DNA of 64,000 nucleotides from Actinoalloteichus caeruleus DSM 43889 (GTDB lineage: Bacteria; Actinomycetota; Actinomycetes; Mycobacteriales; Pseudonocardiaceae): the NCBI RefSeq assembly GCF_000429185.2, contig NZ_AUBJ02000001.1, forward strand, positions 496,001 through 560,000, written 5' to 3'. Every line of letters begins with the position of its first letter. Positions within the stretch are counted from its first letter, which is position 1. The notes below the pieces were generated by a model, which searched no databases, was not told the origin of the DNA, and worked only from the letters and a program-made list of their open reading frames with translations. The position numbers were made by a program, and so were the translations under genes. This document shows, in pieces, positions 60,898 through 64,000 of the stretch.

Positions 60898-61896
60898 TCA
60901 CCTGTCGCCAGCCGGTTGCGAGCCGGTCCACCGCGGCCTTCCCCCGACGGCGGGCGCGGTGTTCCCGAAGACGAACGGGTCGGTCTCGCACTGGCTGATG
61001 AAGTCGGTGGGGAAACCGGCCTCGAACCCGGTCGCCGCCTCCAGGCGGTCGACCACGTCGTCGGGCAGCACGAGGTCCACGGCGCCGAGGCTGTTCGCCA
61101 GTTGGTCCGCGTCGCGGACCCCGACGATGGGCAGCACCGGGGCCCGCCGCCGCGTCCAGGCGAGCGCCACCTGTGCGGCGGAGACGCCGAGTTCCCCGGC
61201 GACCGCCCACACGGCCTCGGCGACGGGGCGATCCTTCGCCGACAGCGACTCCGGGGCGGCCCGCGTCGAGGTGCCCGTCAACGCGCCCCCACCCAACGGC
61301 GCCCACGCCGTCACGCTCATGCCGAACGCCTCGGCCATCGGCAGCAGTTCCCGTTCCGCGTCCCGCCAGATCAGGCTGTAGGGGACCTGGAGACCAGCGA
61401 ACGGGGTCCAACCCCGCCAGTTCGCGAGGGTGTTCGCCTGGGCGACCAGCCAGGCCGGGGCGTCCGACACCCCCACGTAGAGCACCTTGCCGGCCCGGAC
61501 GACGTCGTCCAGGGCCCGCATCGTCTCCTCGATCGGCGTGTGCCGGTCCCAAACGTGCACCCAGTAGACGTCGACGTGGTCGGTGCGCAACCGTCGCAGG
61601 CTCCGCTCCAGGGAACCCACCAGGTTCTTCCGGTGGTTCCCCGAGGCGTTCGGATCGTCCCGGTCGTGGGAGACCGTGTACTTGGTGCCCAGGACGAAGC
61701 GGTCGCGGTCGGTGAGCACCGCACCCAGCAGATCCTCGCTCCTGCCGTAGCAGGAGGCCGTGTCGACGAAGTTGCCGCCCGCCTCGGCGTAGGTGTCCAG
61801 GACCCGCCGCAGCTCCCGCTCGTCGTCGAGGATCATCGTCCCGAGGACGACCTCGGAGACGCGCAGTCCGGTCCGCCCGAACAGTCGGTACCGCAT
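60898..61896 (-). CDS. Aldo/keto reductase
   Basis: A 332-residue NADPH-dependent oxidoreductase. The tetrad is visible as Asp (VDTASCYG), Tyr (same segment), Lys (LGTKYTVS) and His (YWVHVWD). MRYRLFGRTGLRVSEVVLGTM is the typical start, and VGVRDADQLANSLGAVDL the cofactor site. GAGGAGGT precedes the ATG. It is divergent from an MmyB-type regulator, a common arrangement in actinomycetes in which the regulator controls the reductase. Confidence 0.9.
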   Translation of the reverse strand: MRYRLFGRTGLRVSEVVLGTMILDDERELRRVLDTYAEAGGNFVDTASCYGRSEDLLGAVLTDRDRFVLGTKYTVSHDRDDPNASGNHRKNLVGSLERSLRRLRTDHVDVYWVHVWDRHTPIEETMRALDDVVRAGKVLYVGVSDAPAWLVAQANTLANWRGWTPFAGLQVPYSLIWRDAERELLPMAEAFGMSVTAWAPLGGGALTGTSTRAAPESLSAKDRPVAEAVWAVAGELGVSAAQVALAWTRRRAPVLPIVGVRDADQLANSLGAVDLVLPDDVVDRLEAATGFEAGFPTDFISQCETDPFVFGNTAPAVGGRPRWTGSQPAGDR

Positions 61897-62097
61897 GGTC
61901 ACCGCCACCTCCTCGACCTCGGCGGTGCGATCGGACGGGGAGCTCGTGCGTGCTCCTCGGCTGTGCGGGACCGCCGCGGCTTGCGTGGTCCTTCGTGGAA
62001 ATCGTTCATCCCACACACCCTGGCCTGGGGATCCGGCGTGAGGGAGACCCTCCCAGGGCCCCGCTACGGCCCGCTGGCGACCCTAGGATGAAGCGTC

Positions 62098-62922
62098 ATG
62101 CCCGAGAACGTTCTGGGGGCCTTCCTGCGGGCCCGCCGTGAGGCCACCGCACCCACCACCGCCGGCATCTCCCCGGGCGGGAGACGACGCACCCCCGGTC
62201 TGCGCCGAGCCGAACTCGCGGATCTCGCGGGTATCAGCGTCGAGTACCTGACCAGGTTGGAGCGGGGGCGCGACCGGCATCCCTCCGTTCCGGTGCTGCG
62301 GGCGCTCGCCGACGCGCTGCGGTTGTCCCCGGAGGAACACGCGCACCTGCACCGGTTGGCGAAGTCGAGTGACATGGCGTGCGCCCGGACGTCGAGCCCA
62401 GCCACCCCGCCCCCGCCGGTCGCGCCGGTCCGCCCGACGCTCCTCGCCCTGCTCGACCAGCTCGAACCGGCGCCGGCCCTCGTCCTGGACGCGCGGACCA
62501 CCGTCCTCGCCCACACCGCCGGCTTCCGGGAGCTGGTCGCGTCGACCGGGTTGCTCGACGACCCCCGACCGAACCTGGTCCGATACCTCTTCACCGACCC
62601 CCGGGCCAGGCTGACCTATCCGGACTGGCCGGTGGTCGCGGACGCCCGGGTGGCCGCGTTGCGCGCCTCAGCCGACCTCGGCGACCAGGACACCGCCGCG
62701 CTGGTCGGGGACCTCGCGGCCACCGTCGGCGCGGAGTTCGCCGAGCGGTACGCGGCGTCGGCGGGTCTGCCGAGCGCGACCGGCACCGAACGGTGGAGGA
62801 TCGGCGGCCACGAGATCACGATGGCCTACGAACGCCTGTCCCTGCCCGGTACCGGCCAGTCGCTGCTCGTCTACCTCCCGGGCCCGGCGGCGGTGGAGCG
62901 GGAGGACCACCCCGCGGCGTAG
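62098..62922 (+). CDS. XRE regulator with MmyB-like ligand-binding domain
   Basis: A 274-residue protein. The helix-turn-helix is RRTPGLRRAELADLAGISVEYLTRLERGRDRHPS (about residues 25-60); the rest is a PAS-like MmyB domain (PALVLDARTTVLAHTAGFREL, NLVRYLFTDP, DLAATVGAEFAERYA). TAGGAT at 62084-62089 resembles a -10 element 8 bp from the ATG, so the transcript may be nearly leaderless. It probably controls the divergent aldo/keto reductase. Confidence 0.87.
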   Translation: MPENVLGAFLRARREATAPTTAGISPGGRRRTPGLRRAELADLAGISVEYLTRLERGRDRHPSVPVLRALADALRLSPEEHAHLHRLAKSSDMACARTSSPATPPPPVAPVRPTLLALLDQLEPAPALVLDARTTVLAHTAGFRELVASTGLLDDPRPNLVRYLFTDPRARLTYPDWPVVADARVAALRASADLGDQDTAALVGDLAATVGAEFAERYAASAGLPSATGTERWRIGGHEITMAYERLSLPGTGQSLLVYLPGPAAVEREDHPAA

Positions 62923-63412
62923 CGCCAGGGCGAGCCCGGCACCGTTCCTCTCGGGCCTCACCGGACGCCCAGGGGGCGTCGTCCCGGAGTGTGCCGCACG
63001 ATGGACGGGCGAGTCGCTGGGGTGTTACCGAAGTACGTACCGAAGGCATCGGATTCAATTCCGTTGAGTTCAACCCCGGTTTCCTGGTGAGGGAGGGAGC
63101 TGGCTCCGCGCCAACGGCTTCTCCTGGTTTTCGTTGCGGGTCCCCGGGCGGAGTTGGTAATGTTCCGTCGAGCGTTGGGAACGGAATTTTCCTCATTCTC
63201 GGTTCGGATCGTGTTCTGTTCCTCCGATGCTGGTAGGAAACGTTCCACGCCGGCGGGTGGCGTTTCCGCGTCGGGTGTTCCTCGTGCGCTCCCACCCCTG
63301 TCGGATGACCCTGCCGTGTCGGCGAACTCGTCGAGGGACAGGCCCGGACCCCCGATGCCTCGGCGGTGCGCCCGGAGCGGGCACCAGAACGAACCACGAA
63401 GGACGTGTGGCT
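62923..63412. other. Promoter region of the TylF-like gene
   Basis: About 490 bp without a gene and less GC-rich than average. TACCGAAG occurs twice (63026 and 63038), 12 bp apart, a possible regulator site. Confidence 0.45.
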
Positions 63413-64000
63413 GTGATCGCTAGGCAGAACACCTCGCACTCGAGCGCGCCCGACACCAGCGAGACCGGGGCCGCCCTGTACCTGGACCTGTTGGAGAGGG
63501 TGGTGACGAACCTGATCTACGAGGACGACGGAATCCCGAACCGGTACCTCCCGGACGGCCGGTTCGACCTCGACCGTCGCCAGAACGGGATCGACTGGCC
63601 CAGCGTGGCGCACACGATGGTCGGCCTCGAACGTGTGCGGAACGTGCGTTACTGCCTCGAACGCGTCCTCGCCGAGGGCGTACCCGGCGATTTCATCGAG
63701 ACCGGTGTGTGGCGAGGGGGCGTCTGCGTCTTCGCCCGTGGTGTGCTCAAGGCGTACGGATGCACGGACCGCGCCGTCTGGGTGGCCGACTCCTTCCAGG
63801 GCATTCCCGATACCGGCCCGGACGGCCACCACCTGGACCGCGCGTTGGCGTTGCACGAGGCCAACCATGTCCTGGGTGTTCCCCTCGATGTCGTGCGACG
63901 CAACTTCCAGCAGTACGGGCTGCTGGACGACCAGGTCCGTTTCCTGCCCGGCTGGTTCAGGGACACGCTGCCCACCGCGCCCATGGAGCGGCTGGCGGTG
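63413..64000 (+). CDS. TylF/MycF-type O-methyltransferase, 3' end cut by window
   Basis: The first 196 codons of a macrocin O-methyltransferase-like enzyme. LYLDLLERVVTNLIYEDDG, WPSVAHTMVGLERVRNVRYCLERVL, GDFIETGVWRGG and VWVADSFQGIPDTGPDGHHLD are family hallmarks; the last binds metal and SAM. Relatives methylate sugar hydroxyls or other vicinal alcohols. GTG 63413 lies 9 nt after AAGGA; GTG 63407 is too close to it. The gene may start another biosynthetic cluster to the right. Confidence 0.88.
   Translation, partial: MIARQNTSHSSAPDTSETGAALYLDLLERVVTNLIYEDDGIPNRYLPDGRFDLDRRQNGIDWPSVAHTMVGLERVRNVRYCLERVLAEGVPGDFIETGVWRGGVCVFARGVLKAYGCTDRAVWVADSFQGIPDTGPDGHHLDRALALHEANHVLGVPLDVVRRNFQQYGLLDDQVRFLPGWFRDTLPTAPMERLAV

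Overview
The window is about 73% GC chromosomal DNA with GTG and TTG starts, many GTGA/TGATG gene overlaps, an XRE/DUF397 locus, a BTAD-type regulator and mycothiol-type DinB proteins. This points to an actinomycete, probably a filamentous one of the Pseudonocardiales/Streptomyces type; genus cannot be fixed from sequence alone. No tRNA or rRNA gene was recognised.

Layout. 1-9.8 kb is a plant-polysaccharide locus: the 3' part of a GH95 fucosidase, a GNAT acetyltransferase, a secreted GH51 arabinofuranosidase and a secreted double-GH43/LamG enzyme in one operon, and a LacI regulator with a clear operator in front of the GH43 gene. 10.9-19.6 kb is a complete type I-C CRISPR-Cas system (cas3-cas5-cas8c-cas7-cas4-cas1-cas2) followed by an array of 11 repeats of 37 nt and 10 spacers. 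19.7-22.8 kb holds a four-gene operon linked by GTGA overlaps, divergent from an XRE/DUF5753 regulator with two DUF397 genes; a tandem palindromic operator lies between them. 23-34 kb is mostly scattered metabolic genes: a divergent serS, an alpha/beta hydrolase, a large BTAD/NB-ARC/TPR regulator, an IRED-like dehydrogenase, a PAP2 phosphatase with a long tail, and a formamidase-like hydrolase.

The most interesting region is about 35-54 kb, a phosphonate biosynthetic gene cluster. It is anchored by a PEP phosphomutase (49.2-50.1 kb) carrying the EDK-x5-NS signature. No phosphonopyruvate decarboxylase is present in the window. Instead PepM heads an operon encoding a D-2-hydroxyacid dehydrogenase, a zinc alcohol dehydrogenase, an ArgC-type acyl-phosphate reductase, a phosphoglycerate-kinase paralogue, an iron alcohol dehydrogenase, a nucleotidyltransferase-like protein and an MFS exporter; divergent from it are a PhnW-type aminotransferase and a 745-residue flavoprotein. 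The inferred logic is gluconeogenesis rebuilt on a C-P bond: phosphonopyruvate to phosphonolactate, activation to the acyl phosphate, reduction to 2-hydroxy-3-phosphonopropanal, then reduction or transamination. A FomA-like kinase and a thymidylate-kinase-like protein nearby are candidates for self-protection. The LuxR-type regulator at the cluster edge sits behind a promoter whose spacer holds a perfect CebR-type box, suggesting control by cello-oligosaccharides.

54.5-64 kb holds a secreted I36 peptidase inhibitor, a PhzG-like flavin oxidase divergent from a flavin halogenase, a metallophosphoesterase, an M20 amidohydrolase, an aldo/keto reductase with its divergent MmyB-type regulator, and the 5' part of a TylF-type O-methyltransferase that may open another cluster beyond the window.
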